From positions 61,357 to 125,356 of the forward strand of contig JAPKMW010000021.1 of assembly GCA_026645575.1 (NCBI GenBank): 64,000 bases of DNA. The letters run 5' to 3'. The first letter of the stretch is position 1. Every line of letters begins with the position of its first letter. The notes below the pieces were generated by a model. The model searched no databases. It saw only the letters and a list, made by a program, of their open reading frames with translations, and had not been told where the DNA came from. Made by a program: the position numbers and the translations under genes. Below are positions 25,169 through 34,309 of the stretch, in pieces. This DNA comes from Caldilineaceae bacterium. Its GTDB lineage: Bacteria > Chloroflexota > Anaerolineae > Caldilineales > Caldilineaceae.

Positions 25169-25436
25169 GCGTGGCTCCTCTGATGGTTGATGTCGTGGTT
25201 GGTGTCGTTGGCCTCTTTGCCGGGATTGGGTTGTTCGATAACGGCAGAATCAGTGCCGCAACTCGTTCCCCTATAGATTGAATAGTTCAACAACTGGCCC
25301 AGCGGCTTGCAAAAGTAGTGGTTGCTGCCAACTAGCGCTCTCGGCGTTCTGTTCAACCTATATGCTTTATAGGGGCGTGAGTTTGAACAGGTCATCGTCA
25401 TTTTGTAACACGGTTAGCCTGATATAGTTGCTATGC

Positions 25437-25555
25437 AATAATTAATGGAAAACAATGCCCCTGCCCGCTCTCAGCCGGTCCGTGACCGGCGCCCCAGATG
25501 CCGGTCACGGACCGGCTGAGAGCGGGCTTGGTAGTTACGTTTTCCATTAATTATT
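25437..25555. repeat. Palindromic repeat unit with double stem
   Basis: Outer 17-bp arms aataattaatggaaaac (25437-25453) and its complement (25539-25555); inner 28-bp perfect stem 25463-25490 with 25500-25527. The inner stem begins gcccgctctcagccggtccg and is the closest relative of the unit at 22569. Confidence 0.75.
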
Positions 25556-25743
25556 GCGGTGTATGCGACGCACAGCAAGATCGACCATTTCAGCGCCCTT
25601 AGCGCCTACGTTGAATCATTACGGATCGTCGGCGCCGCCAATTTCGCGTTTCTTTCGCGTGATCGCGCGACAATCACCGCTGCCTCTGCCATCTGGTGAG
25701 AGTAAGATGAGAGGAAGATGATACACTTTTTTCTGGCAAGTGG

Positions 25744-25812
25744 GTGTATGGTGAGTCGTTGGGAGTGGCTGGTAAAAGCACACTAGCCCACTCCCAACGA
25801 CTCACTATACAC
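25744..25812. repeat. Inverted repeat upstream of the SARP-type regulator
   Basis: gtgtatggtgagtcgttggg (from 25744) is matched in reverse by cccaacgactcactatacac (to 25812), with one mismatch and a short loop. It ends 31 bases before the regulator's start, in its leader. Confidence 0.6.
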
Positions 25813-25843
25813 ATAAAAGAAATTTCAGGCGAAAAAGAAGACA

Positions 25844-27730
25844 ATGCTGCACATTCGCTTGTTTGCTAATTTTTTGGTAACCGACCAAAATCACAAGGCC
25901 ATTGGCTTGACCCGGCCCCAATTGAAGACAATGTTGGCCTATCTCGCGCTACACCGGCAGGCGGCGCTGTCCAAAGCCGATCTGGCCAAGCTCTTCTGGC
26001 GACCATCTTTGGATGCCCAGCCGGCGGCCAATCTGCGCAACCTGCTCCACTACCTACGCCATGATTTGCCGGGGCTGGATGATTGCATTGACTTTGGCAA
26101 AGCTATCGCCTGGAAAGCCGACGCCCCCTATTGGCTCGATGTGGCGGCCTTTGAACGCACCCTGGAACAAGCCGCGGCGACGAGCGACCCCCTGGCGCAA
26201 CAAGCCGCTTTGGTCGAAGCGCTGGCGCTCTACACCGGCGAACTCTGGCCGCAATGTCAGGAAGAGTGGATCTTTCCGATCCGGGAGCGGTTGCACAACC
26301 AGTACATTACCGCCTTGGACCAACTGATCTGCCTATTGGAAGAGCAGCGCGCCTATGGCGACGCCCTGGTGACAGCCCAGCGGCTTCTGCAAGCCAACCC
26401 GGTGCGTGAAGAGAGCTACCGGTGGGTCATGCAGATCCAGGCTGCACTGGGCGATCGCGCCGGCATTGAACGCACCTTTGCCGAATGCCGACAACAATTA
26501 CAACGTAAATTGCAGGTCGCACCCAGCCGGCTGACCAGTGAGCTATATACCCGGTTGACCCAAGCGACGGCGCTAACCGCCCCCGTCACTGTTCCCTTTG
26601 TCGAGCGGCAAGCTGAGTGGGCGCAAGTCCAGGCGCGTTGGCAGGCGGCGCAAGCAGGGCAACCCCATTGCCTGCTCTTCACCGGCGCCCCTGGCATTGG
26701 CAAAAGCCGCCTGCTGACTGAATTTGTCGCCGCCGTGGAGCGCCAGGGGGCGCCGGTTGCGCTGACCGCCTGTCAGCCCTTTACCCTGACCATCGCATAC
26801 CGCCCCTTGCTCGACTGGCTGGCGACGCCGCTCTTGCGCCGGCGGATTGCCGCCCTGCCGCCGGCCCGGCGCGCCGATTTACTCTATCTCCTTCCCGAAC
26901 TAGATGACGCCGAAGCGCGACCTGTTGCGCCGGCCCCCTTGGCGAACTGGCAACGGCAACGGCTCTATGAAACCTTAACGCAGCTCTTTCTAGCCCCAGG
27001 GGAGCCGCTGCTCTTGGCGCTGGACAATGCTCAGTGGTGCGATCAGGAGACGCTGGATTGGTTGCACTACCTGCTCTGCACCGCGCCCACGGCCCGGTTG
27101 TTGATTGTCGGCGCCTTTTCAGCGCTGGAACTTCGGCCCCATGACCCGGTGGCCCGCTTGCGCCCCCGCCTGCAACAGTCGCATCTAGTGACCCAAGTGG
27201 CGCTCTCGCCGCTGAGCCAGAATGGGGTGGCGGTGTTGGGAGAAGCCCTGTGTGGGCAGCCGCTCGCCACTGCTCAGCTTGCTGCGTTGTACCAGGCGAC
27301 CGAAGGCAACCCACGCTATGTACTGGCGGCATTGCCAACGCTTCCGTTGGGGCTGGCTGACGCTGCGCTGACTGAGCGCATTGCCGTCAGCTTGTTAAAG
27401 TCAGCTGATGTGCAAGCCACCATGCAGTTGTATTTTGCCCCGCTTTCCGCCGAGGCGCAAGCGGTTGTGGGATTGGCAGCCAGTGCTGGTCGCATCTTCG
27501 GCTATGATCTTCTGGTTGCCGCCGCATTGACTGACCAGGAAGTGCTGCTCTTGGCGCTGGATGAATTGTTGCAGTGGGAAATTGTAGCGGATCTGGATGG
27601 CGATAGGTATATCTTTTGTCACGTCCTATTGCAGCAGGCCGCGCTGGCAACTTTGTCTTCGGCCAAACGGCTGCTGTGGCGGAAGCGCATTGCCCAAGCC
27701 CGTCAGCAACTTGAGCAAGCGGACGACTGA
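25844..27730 (+). CDS. SARP/BTAD-type transcriptional regulator with AAA ATPase domain
   Basis: 628 residues. Residues 1-95 form an OmpR-like winged helix (MLHIRLFANFLVTDQNHKAI, PQLKTMLAYLALHRQAALSK), 100-235 the bacterial transcriptional activation domain (VREESYRWVMQIQAALGDRA), and 245-600 a STAND-like ATPase with P-loop GAPGIGKSRLL (about 281) and LLLALDNAQWCD. Full-length relatives usually carry a further TPR array of several hundred residues; this one stops soon after the ATPase. It lies upstream of the eCIS cluster on the same strand with 424 bases between, so it could control it; no site was found to prove this. Confidence 0.85.
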   Translation: MLHIRLFANFLVTDQNHKAIGLTRPQLKTMLAYLALHRQAALSKADLAKLFWRPSLDAQPAANLRNLLHYLRHDLPGLDDCIDFGKAIAWKADAPYWLDVAAFERTLEQAAATSDPLAQQAALVEALALYTGELWPQCQEEWIFPIRERLHNQYITALDQLICLLEEQRAYGDALVTAQRLLQANPVREESYRWVMQIQAALGDRAGIERTFAECRQQLQRKLQVAPSRLTSELYTRLTQATALTAPVTVPFVERQAEWAQVQARWQAAQAGQPHCLLFTGAPGIGKSRLLTEFVAAVERQGAPVALTACQPFTLTIAYRPLLDWLATPLLRRRIAALPPARRADLLYLLPELDDAEARPVAPAPLANWQRQRLYETLTQLFLAPGEPLLLALDNAQWCDQETLDWLHYLLCTAPTARLLIVGAFSALELRPHDPVARLRPRLQQSHLVTQVALSPLSQNGVAVLGEALCGQPLATAQLAALYQATEGNPRYVLAALPTLPLGLADAALTERIAVSLLKSADVQATMQLYFAPLSAEAQAVVGLAASAGRIFGYDLLVAAALTDQEVLLLALDELLQWEIVADLDGDRYIFCHVLLQQAALATLSSAKRLLWRKRIAQARQQLEQADD

Positions 27731-28154
27731 TGGTAAGTCGCCACGAACAAGTTTACGGCATAGTCATGAATGAAACGCTTGCTGCCATCATTGCCGTAAT
27801 AATGAAACGTTTTTGCCGGCGACTTTATCGATTTTGAAGCGTTATTTTCTCGTAAATTGTGATAGAGTAAGTGCATCCACTTTTGCAATCTTTACCAAAG
27901 CGCAATCTCAATGATGAGTAGTACCTATCCATAGCACCTGTACGCAACGGCGCCATAAAGTAACACTTTTTCAGGTGTAAATAGGTTACTTTATGTGCTG
28001 CCGTGCAGCATATCTGTAGAAAATTGGCTGTCTCCCTCGCCAGCCAATCTTTTATGGTTCAACAGAAGAGCCAGGCCCACCTGTATCGTCTCAGCCGCAA
28101 TACCGCCCTGACCACCGGTGCTGCCTGTCCGATTTGCCCAAGAAGGGGAAACCC
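27731..28154. other. 424-base region between regulator and eCIS cluster
   Basis: Two hairpins: ataaagtaac (27955-27964) with gttactttat (27985-27994), and attggctg (28023-28030) with cagccaat (28041-28048) followed by ctttt, the latter terminator-like on the plus strand. The remainder probably holds the promoter of the eCIS operon; I see no convincing -35/-10 pair and no gene. Confidence 0.5.
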
Positions 28155-28394
28155 ATGAATCCGCGCCGACCTGTCGCTCATTCCTATCTCTTCACTGTGC
28201 GCGTCTGGTGGGAAGACCTGGGGCAAGGGCAACGTGAATGGCGCGGGGTGGTCAAACTGGTGACGAGTGGGGAGGAACACTTTTTTCGGGATTGGGGGGC
28301 ATTGGGTGAATTGATAGAGAGGATGATGCCAAATCTATTAACCGAGACCACGACCGATGAGCAGGCAATCGTGGTTGCTAAACTCATGCCATGA
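28155..28394 (+). CDS. Small conserved-type protein coupled to the eCIS ATPase
   Basis: 79 residues from the ATG at 28155, preceded by agaagggg. It has a strand-rich start HSYLFTVRVWWEDLGQGQRE, then REWRGVVKLVTSGEEHFFRD and a helical end ALGELIERMMPNL. Proteins with a W-R-G-x-V...F segment like this recur in genomes with such clusters, in my recollection, but have no assigned role. Its stop codon overlaps the ATPase start (ATGA), so the two are translationally coupled. It may be an adaptor or chaperone for the ATPase. Confidence 0.65.
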   Translation: MNPRRPVAHSYLFTVRVWWEDLGQGQREWRGVVKLVTSGEEHFFRDWGALGELIERMMPNLLTETTTDEQAIVVAKLMP

Positions 28395-30622
28395 TGGGGT
28401 GGTGTCAACCTATGTCACTATTCTCTGCCCCTGTCTGCCTTACACCGGCCTGTGCTGCCGATCTGCATTACTTGCAGGTCGCTTTGCAGCGGATCGATCT
28501 CCTGCTCCAGCGCGAGGTACGCCGTTGGGAGGTGGCCGGCCAGGATCCGAATGATGATTATCGTGGCCTTTATGTCACCCAAACTGAGGCCGGCGCCCTG
28601 CTCGATCTGCCCTTTGGCGTGAGTTGGGGGCAGTCCATCAGCTTGCCGCCGGATGAAGAGAACGCCTTTGCCGCCGCCTTGACCAACGCGGCGCAGACGC
28701 TTGACGAACTCTCTCGTACCTTAACAAGTGAAGGAAAACCGCCCCGTCTGCTGCAACTGGCGACGGCCTTTGGGCTGGATCAGACCGCGCTGGATATTTT
28801 TCTGCTCTGTAGCGCAGCGGCCTTTGCCACCCGCTATGAACGCATCTATGGCTATTTACAGGACAATGTCACGCGACGGCGGCCAACGGTGCGCCTGCTC
28901 TTACAGTTGTTGGGTGAACCCGGCATCGACCAATATGCCCTGGCGCCCTATTTGCAAGCCGATGCCCCGCTCTTGCAGCACCGCCTGCTGGAATTGATCA
29001 CCGAAGCGCCGCCGGCTAATGTCTATTGGATCAACCAGACCTTACAGGTGGATGAGGGGGTGGTCGCCTGGCTGCGCGGGGTCTATCAACCGCCAGTGGA
29101 ATTGCAGGGACAGGTAACGTTGACAACGCCAGTGGTGGGAGAGACGGAGCGGTTGCTGGCGCGGGAGACACTACAGCGGATTCAGGCAGCAGCGGATTTA
29201 CCGCCGGTGCAGGAGGACGGTTTTGCTGCACCGATGATTGTTTTTTACGGCATCGACCAGGTGGCGCAGGCGGCGGTCGCGCAGGGGGTGGCGAGTGCAG
29301 TGGGACAGCCGTTGTTGACCGTGAATCTGGCGCGGGTGATTGGGGAGAGTTGTCCGGCGCGCCGGGCGGTGCAGTTGGCGCTGCGTGAGGCGCGCTTGAC
29401 GGGCGCCACGCTGCTGTTGACCGGGTGGGACAACTGTTTGGATGAGGAGAAACGGGTTGATGCGACGTTGCTGGCGGATCTGGCGGACCATCCGGGGTTG
29501 CTGCTGCTGGCAGGGCGCCAGCGTTGGCAGAGTGGTGGGACGCTGCACCGCCATATCCTCTGGTATGAACTGGCGGCGCCGGATTATGCACAGCGTTGCC
29601 GGCTCTGGGCGCATTGGGTGGCCGGCGTTACAACGGGCGACAAGGCGACTGCGGTGACACCGGAGACGCTCGCCCACTTGGCCGGTCAATTTGCCTTGAC
29701 TAGCGGCCAGATCCAGGAAGCGGTCGCCCTGGCGCATGATCAGGTGCAGCAGGCGGGGCGCACCTTGACCGACGCCGATCTCTTTGCGGCGGCGCGAGCC
29801 TGTTCGCAGACGCGGTTGGATACGCTGGCGACGAAGATCGAGCCGCGCTATGGCTGGGCGGATCTGATCCTGCCACCGGACCAGATTGCCATGTTGCACG
29901 AGTTGGTGAACACTGTGCGCGGGCGTGACCAGGTCTTGGATGGCTGGGGCTTGGGGCAAAAGCTGGCTGCCAGCCGGGGCGTATCGGCGCTCTTTGCCGG
30001 CCCGCCGGGAACCGGCAAGACGATGGCCGCCGAGGTGATCGCCGGCGCGCTGGGCTATGATCTCTACAAGATCGACCTAGCGACCGTGGTGAGCAAATAT
30101 ATTGGCGAGACGGAGAAGAATCTGGAGCGCATCTTTAGCGAGGCGACAAGCAGCAACGCCATTCTCTTTTTTGACGAAGCCGATGCCCTCTTTGGCAAAC
30201 GCTCCGAGGTGAAAGAGGCGCATGACCGCTACGCCAATATTGAGATTAGCTATCTCTTGCAGCGCATGGAGCGCTATGACGGCGTCGCCATTCTCGCCAG
30301 CAACCTGCGTGGTCATCTCGACGAAGCCTTTACCCGGCGTTTGCACTTTATTGTCGCCTTCCCCTTCCCGCAGAAGGGCGAACGCTATCGCATCTGGCAG
30401 GCGCTCTTCCCACCCGGCGTCCCACGAGCCGAGGATCTGGATGGCGAATTCAAACGGCTGGCCGAACGCTTTGAACTGACCGGCGCCAACATCCGCAACG
30501 TCATCTACAGCGCCGCCCATCTCGCCGCTGGCAATGGGCAGGTGGTGACAAAAGAACATCTACGGCATGGGGTGAAACGGGAGTTGCAGAAGATGGGGAA
30601 GACGGTGAAGGAGTTCGAGTAA
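28391..30622 (+). CDS. eCIS-associated AAA+ ATPase (Afp15/Pvc15-like)
   Basis: 743 residues. The N-terminal 480 residues form a degenerate first ATPase-like region (LLLTGWDNCLDEEKRVDATL resembles a Walker B). The active domain has Walker A GPPGTGKT (about 538), Walker B ILFFDEADALFGKRSE (about 592), and a sensor stretch ILASNLRGHLDEAFTRRLHF, matching the CDC48/FtsH-like class. Family knowledge: every complete eCIS cluster has one such ATPase, needed for assembly or payload loading. The start overlaps the preceding gene by four bases. A partial copy of its 3' end lies at 31723-31791. Confidence 0.9.
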   Translation: MMGWCQPMSLFSAPVCLTPACAADLHYLQVALQRIDLLLQREVRRWEVAGQDPNDDYRGLYVTQTEAGALLDLPFGVSWGQSISLPPDEENAFAAALTNAAQTLDELSRTLTSEGKPPRLLQLATAFGLDQTALDIFLLCSAAAFATRYERIYGYLQDNVTRRRPTVRLLLQLLGEPGIDQYALAPYLQADAPLLQHRLLELITEAPPANVYWINQTLQVDEGVVAWLRGVYQPPVELQGQVTLTTPVVGETERLLARETLQRIQAAADLPPVQEDGFAAPMIVFYGIDQVAQAAVAQGVASAVGQPLLTVNLARVIGESCPARRAVQLALREARLTGATLLLTGWDNCLDEEKRVDATLLADLADHPGLLLLAGRQRWQSGGTLHRHILWYELAAPDYAQRCRLWAHWVAGVTTGDKATAVTPETLAHLAGQFALTSGQIQEAVALAHDQVQQAGRTLTDADLFAAARACSQTRLDTLATKIEPRYGWADLILPPDQIAMLHELVNTVRGRDQVLDGWGLGQKLAASRGVSALFAGPPGTGKTMAAEVIAGALGYDLYKIDLATVVSKYIGETEKNLERIFSEATSSNAILFFDEADALFGKRSEVKEAHDRYANIEISYLLQRMERYDGVAILASNLRGHLDEAFTRRLHFIVAFPFPQKGERYRIWQALFPPGVPRAEDLDGEFKRLAERFELTGANIRNVIYSAAHLAAGNGQVVTKEHLRHGVKRELQKMGKTVKEFE

Positions 30623-30729
30623 GCTGTAGTCCGCAGTCATGTAGTCGCGTAGTCCAGCGTCAGGCGCTTGTAACCTCGGCTACGTTGCGGTCTACTGATC
30701 ATTCATCCTTTGCCGTGTAGCCTGGCGTT

Positions 30730-31045
30730 TCAGCGGGAATCCGGCTGAAAGAGTTGGCGATCGAATGCCTGACACAAGGGTGCAAAATGGCGTACATTCG
30801 TTGTCCACAAGGCAGCATCAGGCGGACATTCGAGAACGATGATTCAGATCGCCCAGCGACCAACAGTTACGTTCGCCTTTGGCCATGGTGGGATCTCGCG
30901 CAATTTCGGCGAGGGCGCGTCTGATATTGGCATCAAGTGAATGTTGGCTTGTGTCATTGGCAAATAGCTTTTGAATAGCGGCGGCGTTTTTGTTGAGCAG
31001 ATTCGGCAACGAACAACAGGCCGTTTCGATAAAGATAGACGCCAT
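30730..31045 (-). pseudogene. Frameshifted PIN-domain-like toxin gene
   Basis: From the ATG at 31045 the frame reads MASIFIETACCSLPNLLNKN and ends after 75 residues. In another frame the chain continues IVLECPPDAALWTTNVRHFA and ends QLFQPDSR at 30730-30732, which looks like the missing C-terminal half (conserved Asp/Asn before RHF). Removing one base near 30840-30845 joins the two. The start FIET has the acidic pair expected at the N-terminus of PIN nucleases. It lies five bases after the 183-residue partner gene, so the pair looks like a toxin-antitoxin unit now broken. Confidence 0.6.
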
Positions 31046-31050
31046 TGGAT

Positions 31051-31602
31051 TCAGGCCCGCCCTAGCTCTTCAAGATAAGATTGAAAAAGGACGTTGTCGG
31101 CAGCCATGAGATTTAAGTGCGCATCTAACCCTTCGGCCTTGAGCGCCTTGGTGGCGGAAAAGATGTCTTCACGGTATAAGTGTTCGTCGCCTAAACGACG
31201 CGTCAATGTTAAGAGCAGTTTGAACTGTTTTGGCTTAAGGAGGTCTGGTGAGTAACGCCGCAATACTAGGCGCAACATGGCAAGCAACTGACCATGATAG
31301 GGTGTCCATTGTTCACGCCACTGCAAAAGATGACCGAGCAAAACATGGGATTGCTGCCAATATTGCTCTTTTGTCGCCGAATCTGTGAGATGTGCGAGCA
31401 GTGAGATGTTCTTTTGCACATCTAGCAGGATCGTCTCCACAAGCCAAAGCTGATCTTCCGCCGGAAGAAGTTCCAGCGCATCCGTCATGGTGATCTGCCC
31501 TTCTTGTAGCAGATGGCGCACAAAGGCGCGCTGCATCTGCGTCGGCTGGGCAAGAGGGGAGTGCGAAGGGATCTTGAGTTCCAGGGTGGTGGTTGCTGAC
31601 AT
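31051..31602 (-). CDS. Helical protein upstream of the PIN-like pseudogene (antitoxin candidate)
   Basis: 183 residues from the ATG at 31602, preceded by ggaggcgctt; an in-frame ATG at 31614 lies upstream of that ribosome site. The N-terminus (TTLELKIPSHSPLAQPTQMQ) is short and then wholly helical: LLQEGQITMTDALELLPAED, DQLWLVETILLDVQKNISLL. No DNA-binding motif stands out. It overlaps the same transcript as the PIN-like remnant and is opposite to the eCIS genes on both sides, so this unit was probably inserted. Antitoxin function is inferred from position only. Confidence 0.6.
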   Translation of the reverse strand: MSATTTLELKIPSHSPLAQPTQMQRAFVRHLLQEGQITMTDALELLPAEDQLWLVETILLDVQKNISLLAHLTDSATKEQYWQQSHVLLGHLLQWREQWTPYHGQLLAMLRLVLRRYSPDLLKPKQFKLLLTLTRRLGDEHLYREDIFSATKALKAEGLDAHLNLMAADNVLFQSYLEELGRA

Positions 31603-31722
31603 AAGCGCCTCCATTGTTCAAGCACGGTTGACTGACATGAGTGCATTATACCACAAGGTGGCAATGAATGGGGTGTTGCGTTCAGTTTGTGTAGCAGGCA
31701 ATCGGTAGGTAGTGAGGCACTA

Positions 31723-31791
31723 GCATCTGCGATCGGCGTGAAGCGGAAGTTACAGAAGATGGGGAAGACGGGGAGTGCTGGGGGGGCTTAG
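31723..31791 (+). pseudogene. Remnant of a second AAA+ ATPase 3' end
   Basis: In frame it reads GVKRKLQKMGKTGSAGGA and stops; the end of the intact ATPase reads GVKRELQKMGKTVKEFE. At DNA level 33 of 37 bases match between 31735-31771 and 30569-30605. This shows a duplicated or displaced ATPase tail directly before the payload gene. Confidence 0.7.
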
Positions 31792-31884
31792 TTTGCACAG
31801 ATAGAATGAAATATGGGTGCAGTTCTAGTTTGTCTATATTAAGGGTATAGCACGGATAGATGTTATTACGGATCTCACTTCTTC

Positions 31885-33432
31885 ATGTCTCATAAATATG
31901 AACAACAGGCGGCAAATTTAATGATCAGAATTTCACACAAAAACGACTCGTTAAAGCCTGCAACTTCAAATTCTTTATTTAAAGATACATCTATACATGT
32001 AGACGTGATTCGAAATGGAACAAAACAGCTAAATGATTCAAGATTCAGTGTTAAGCAGCGCCAACATCTTGCACAACAAGTCAGCAGCATAAATGGTAAT
32101 CGATTTTTCCAGAATATTAGTCAAAATTCTGCCCATACAAATGATAGACTAAATAGGACTGTTCAACGCAATGGGGAAACGCTTAATAGAATTGACACAA
32201 TTAATACAATAGTGACATGGCATAAAAATTACATAGAATTTGTTGAAGCTACTCGTGAATGGCTATCTAATAACTTAACCCAGTACTTATCGATGACTAG
32301 TTCAGATCCAAGTTTGGGATTATCTACCGAGGATCTACGGCGTATTACTGCACAGGAATTCTCCGGTAGTTCTGGTTTTCCATTGAATAGAATTGTCTCT
32401 ACATCAGAAGACTTTGGATCCCAGTTTGCTACTGCATATTCAATTTCGTCTAATGCTGTTGGTAATGCCGCTGAATTGGGCGTAGATAAAGTTCTAAAGA
32501 AAGCAGGTTTAGGTGGTATCGGAGCCTTAGCTGGGGCTTTTTTTGGACCAATGGGCGCTGTAGTTGGGTTTGTCGTAAGTACATTAATTGAGACAGGAGC
32601 AAGTGCATTATATGATATGGCAGTAGAATCTGCAGGTTGGGGAGGCGAGGATGTTGCTATGGCTCAAGGTAGCCGCCACACAGGTAAATTAATTCGAGAA
32701 AACAATGGTCGTATATCTCAAGAAGCAGGTAAGCTTCGTGCGAAAAGTTATCAAAGCTTAAATAAACTTATGGCACAGGCAAACTCAGCTACAACGCAGG
32801 AAGTCCTTAATTCAATAGCGAAGCAGACAGAAGAGCAAATCACCCTTTCTCAAAAACGACCTTCGCCTAATGATTTTTCATTAGCACAGAAGTTGTTGAG
32901 CATTTGGACTTTAGAACATGCTGGAGATGAAGCCGATGCAAGAGAGGGTACTTCTGAGGCTCAATGGGAGGCAGCTCGTAAACGCGTGTATGGTGGCGGA
33001 AATATGGGAGATCTAAATAATATACCAGACATATTTGTTTACCAAACGCGGCTTCATTGGAAAGAAGCTGGGTTAAATGGCTCTAACTACATAGATGAAA
33101 TGTTTGAGCATCTTCGCTTCCTAAACAGACCAGAATATAGCAATTTGTCAAGCATCAATAAGGCTGAATACATGAAATTCAAGTTTCATAAAAAATATAA
33201 ATATGTATTTGAAAATAACATAGATCTCCGAAAATTCGCTCGCTTATTGTCCCAATTCAAACCTGTTCATTCAGCATTTCTATCTGATTTTGCAAGTGAC
33301 GGTTGTCGAATAAAATGTGTTTTGAGTCTAGATATTTCTAATAACTCATGTTATGTGAATGAATGGGAATACGAGATCGATTCACCTAAATCTGGTGTAA
33401 TATTTACATCATTTGATGTGTCACCAGATTAG
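31885..33432 (+). CDS. Candidate eCIS payload protein, AT-rich
   Basis: 515 residues of no recognised family. Its base use is far more AT-rich than its neighbours (many ATA, AAT, TTA codons), a sign of transfer. Residues 45-70 (KQRQHLAQQVSSINGNRFFQ) match the 'QR..la..iG..GN...q' segment that precedes or accompanies DUF4157 in eCIS clusters. Residues 210-240 (GGIGALAGAFFGPMGAVVGF) are a glycine-rich hydrophobic helix pair like those of pore-forming or channel toxins. The C-terminal half (320-515) is mixed alpha/beta. It lies directly before the eCIS core gene, where effectors are often found. No strong ribosome site is seen. Confidence 0.65.
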   Translation: MSHKYEQQAANLMIRISHKNDSLKPATSNSLFKDTSIHVDVIRNGTKQLNDSRFSVKQRQHLAQQVSSINGNRFFQNISQNSAHTNDRLNRTVQRNGETLNRIDTINTIVTWHKNYIEFVEATREWLSNNLTQYLSMTSSDPSLGLSTEDLRRITAQEFSGSSGFPLNRIVSTSEDFGSQFATAYSISSNAVGNAAELGVDKVLKKAGLGGIGALAGAFFGPMGAVVGFVVSTLIETGASALYDMAVESAGWGGEDVAMAQGSRHTGKLIRENNGRISQEAGKLRAKSYQSLNKLMAQANSATTQEVLNSIAKQTEEQITLSQKRPSPNDFSLAQKLLSIWTLEHAGDEADAREGTSEAQWEAARKRVYGGGNMGDLNNIPDIFVYQTRLHWKEAGLNGSNYIDEMFEHLRFLNRPEYSNLSSINKAEYMKFKFHKKYKYVFENNIDLRKFARLLSQFKPVHSAFLSDFASDGCRIKCVLSLDISNNSCYVNEWEYEIDSPKSGVIFTSFDVSPD

Positions 33433-33549
33433 ATTTACCTTGCCAACAGAGATGGATGCATGTTCTAAGTATTGTTAGAGTGAGTTCACTGAAGGAATGA
33501 ACCGAAAAATAATGTACCTGTTAATAAAAAGACGATAAAGGAACGCGCT

Positions 33550-34305
33550 ATGCAGCGAATAATTTTCAATAACGAAAAATCGCCTCGGATTCAAAAAAGA
33601 CCACAAAATCAGCGATTGTTAAAGCGCATCTTGCCTACTCAAGCTGGTAGTGGAACTCTTACTCAACTAAGCAACTCTTCTATTCAACGACTGCTTGCCC
33701 AGCGAACCAGTGGCGACTGTGCCTTCGATCTAGATGATATTACCGCCAACAGGATCAACCAAGCGCGCGGGAACGGACAGGCATTAGATGGAGCAGTGCA
33801 AAAACAAATGGGCGAATCCATGGGACAAGATTTCAGCGGCGTCCGCGTCCACACCGGCAGCGAATCGCACGCCCTCAACGAGCAACTCAACGCCAAAGCC
33901 TTCACTACTGGCAGCGACATTTTCTTTCGCGACGGCGCCTACAGCCCGCAAAGCAGCAGCGGCCAGGAATTGCTTGCCCACGAGCTAACTCATGTCGTGC
34001 AGCAGGGCTCGGGCGCCGTTGGTGGGGGTGGTAGCGCCATGCAAGTCAACGCGCCGGGGGATCGCTTTGAACAGGAAGCTGACGCTGTTTCCAAGGCGGT
34101 CACCAGCACACCGACAGCCCAGTCGACTGCCCCTGCGGCGCAACGCCAGGAGATGGACAAAGATGAGGTGATGACCAAACGCCTTCAACGCCAGACCCCG
34201 GATGACAAAGATCTGCTACAAAAAGCCGATCTGCCGCCGGAAGACGAAACTGTCCAAAAAGCACCAATGCCGGAGCCGGCCCTCGAAGACGAAAAGGCAG
34301 CCTGA
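33550..34305 (+). CDS. eCIS core domain protein (DUF4157)
   Basis: 251 residues. The DUF4157 domain spans about 75-155: MGESMGQDFSGVRVHTGSES, AKAFTTGSDIFFRDGAYSP, and HELTHVVQQG with an HExxH-type motif at 144-148. The N-terminus has QLSNSSIQRLLAQR and the C-terminal third is charged and disordered. DUF4157 is the hallmark domain of extracellular contractile injection systems, found in toxins or structural proteins of these loci. Metal-protease activity is possible but not shown. Start has aaaggaacgcgct. It opens the tail gene series. Confidence 0.9.
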   Translation: MQRIIFNNEKSPRIQKRPQNQRLLKRILPTQAGSGTLTQLSNSSIQRLLAQRTSGDCAFDLDDITANRINQARGNGQALDGAVQKQMGESMGQDFSGVRVHTGSESHALNEQLNAKAFTTGSDIFFRDGAYSPQSSSGQELLAHELTHVVQQGSGAVGGGGSAMQVNAPGDRFEQEADAVSKAVTSTPTAQSTAPAAQRQEMDKDEVMTKRLQRQTPDDKDLLQKADLPPEDETVQKAPMPEPALEDEKAA

Positions 34306-34309
34306 TCCC

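Larger units (their letters stand above)
25169..25843. other. 675-base intergenic region with two large palindromes
   Basis: Holds the palindromic unit at 25437-25555 and a hairpin at 25744-25812 just before the SARP-type regulator. Between them (about 25560-25700) a frame without a start codon is open and reads ...SKIDHFSALSAYVESLR..., perhaps a gene remnant. No complete gene seen. Confidence 0.55.

Noticed and set aside
25165..25401. 78-residue minus-strand frame before the Cys-rich gene
   Set aside because: No ribosome site, odd composition and overlap with likely promoter sequence.
33550..34305. HELTH motif read as a secreted zinc protease
   Set aside because: The context is the DUF4157 eCIS core domain; enzyme activity is not shown, and there is no signal peptide.
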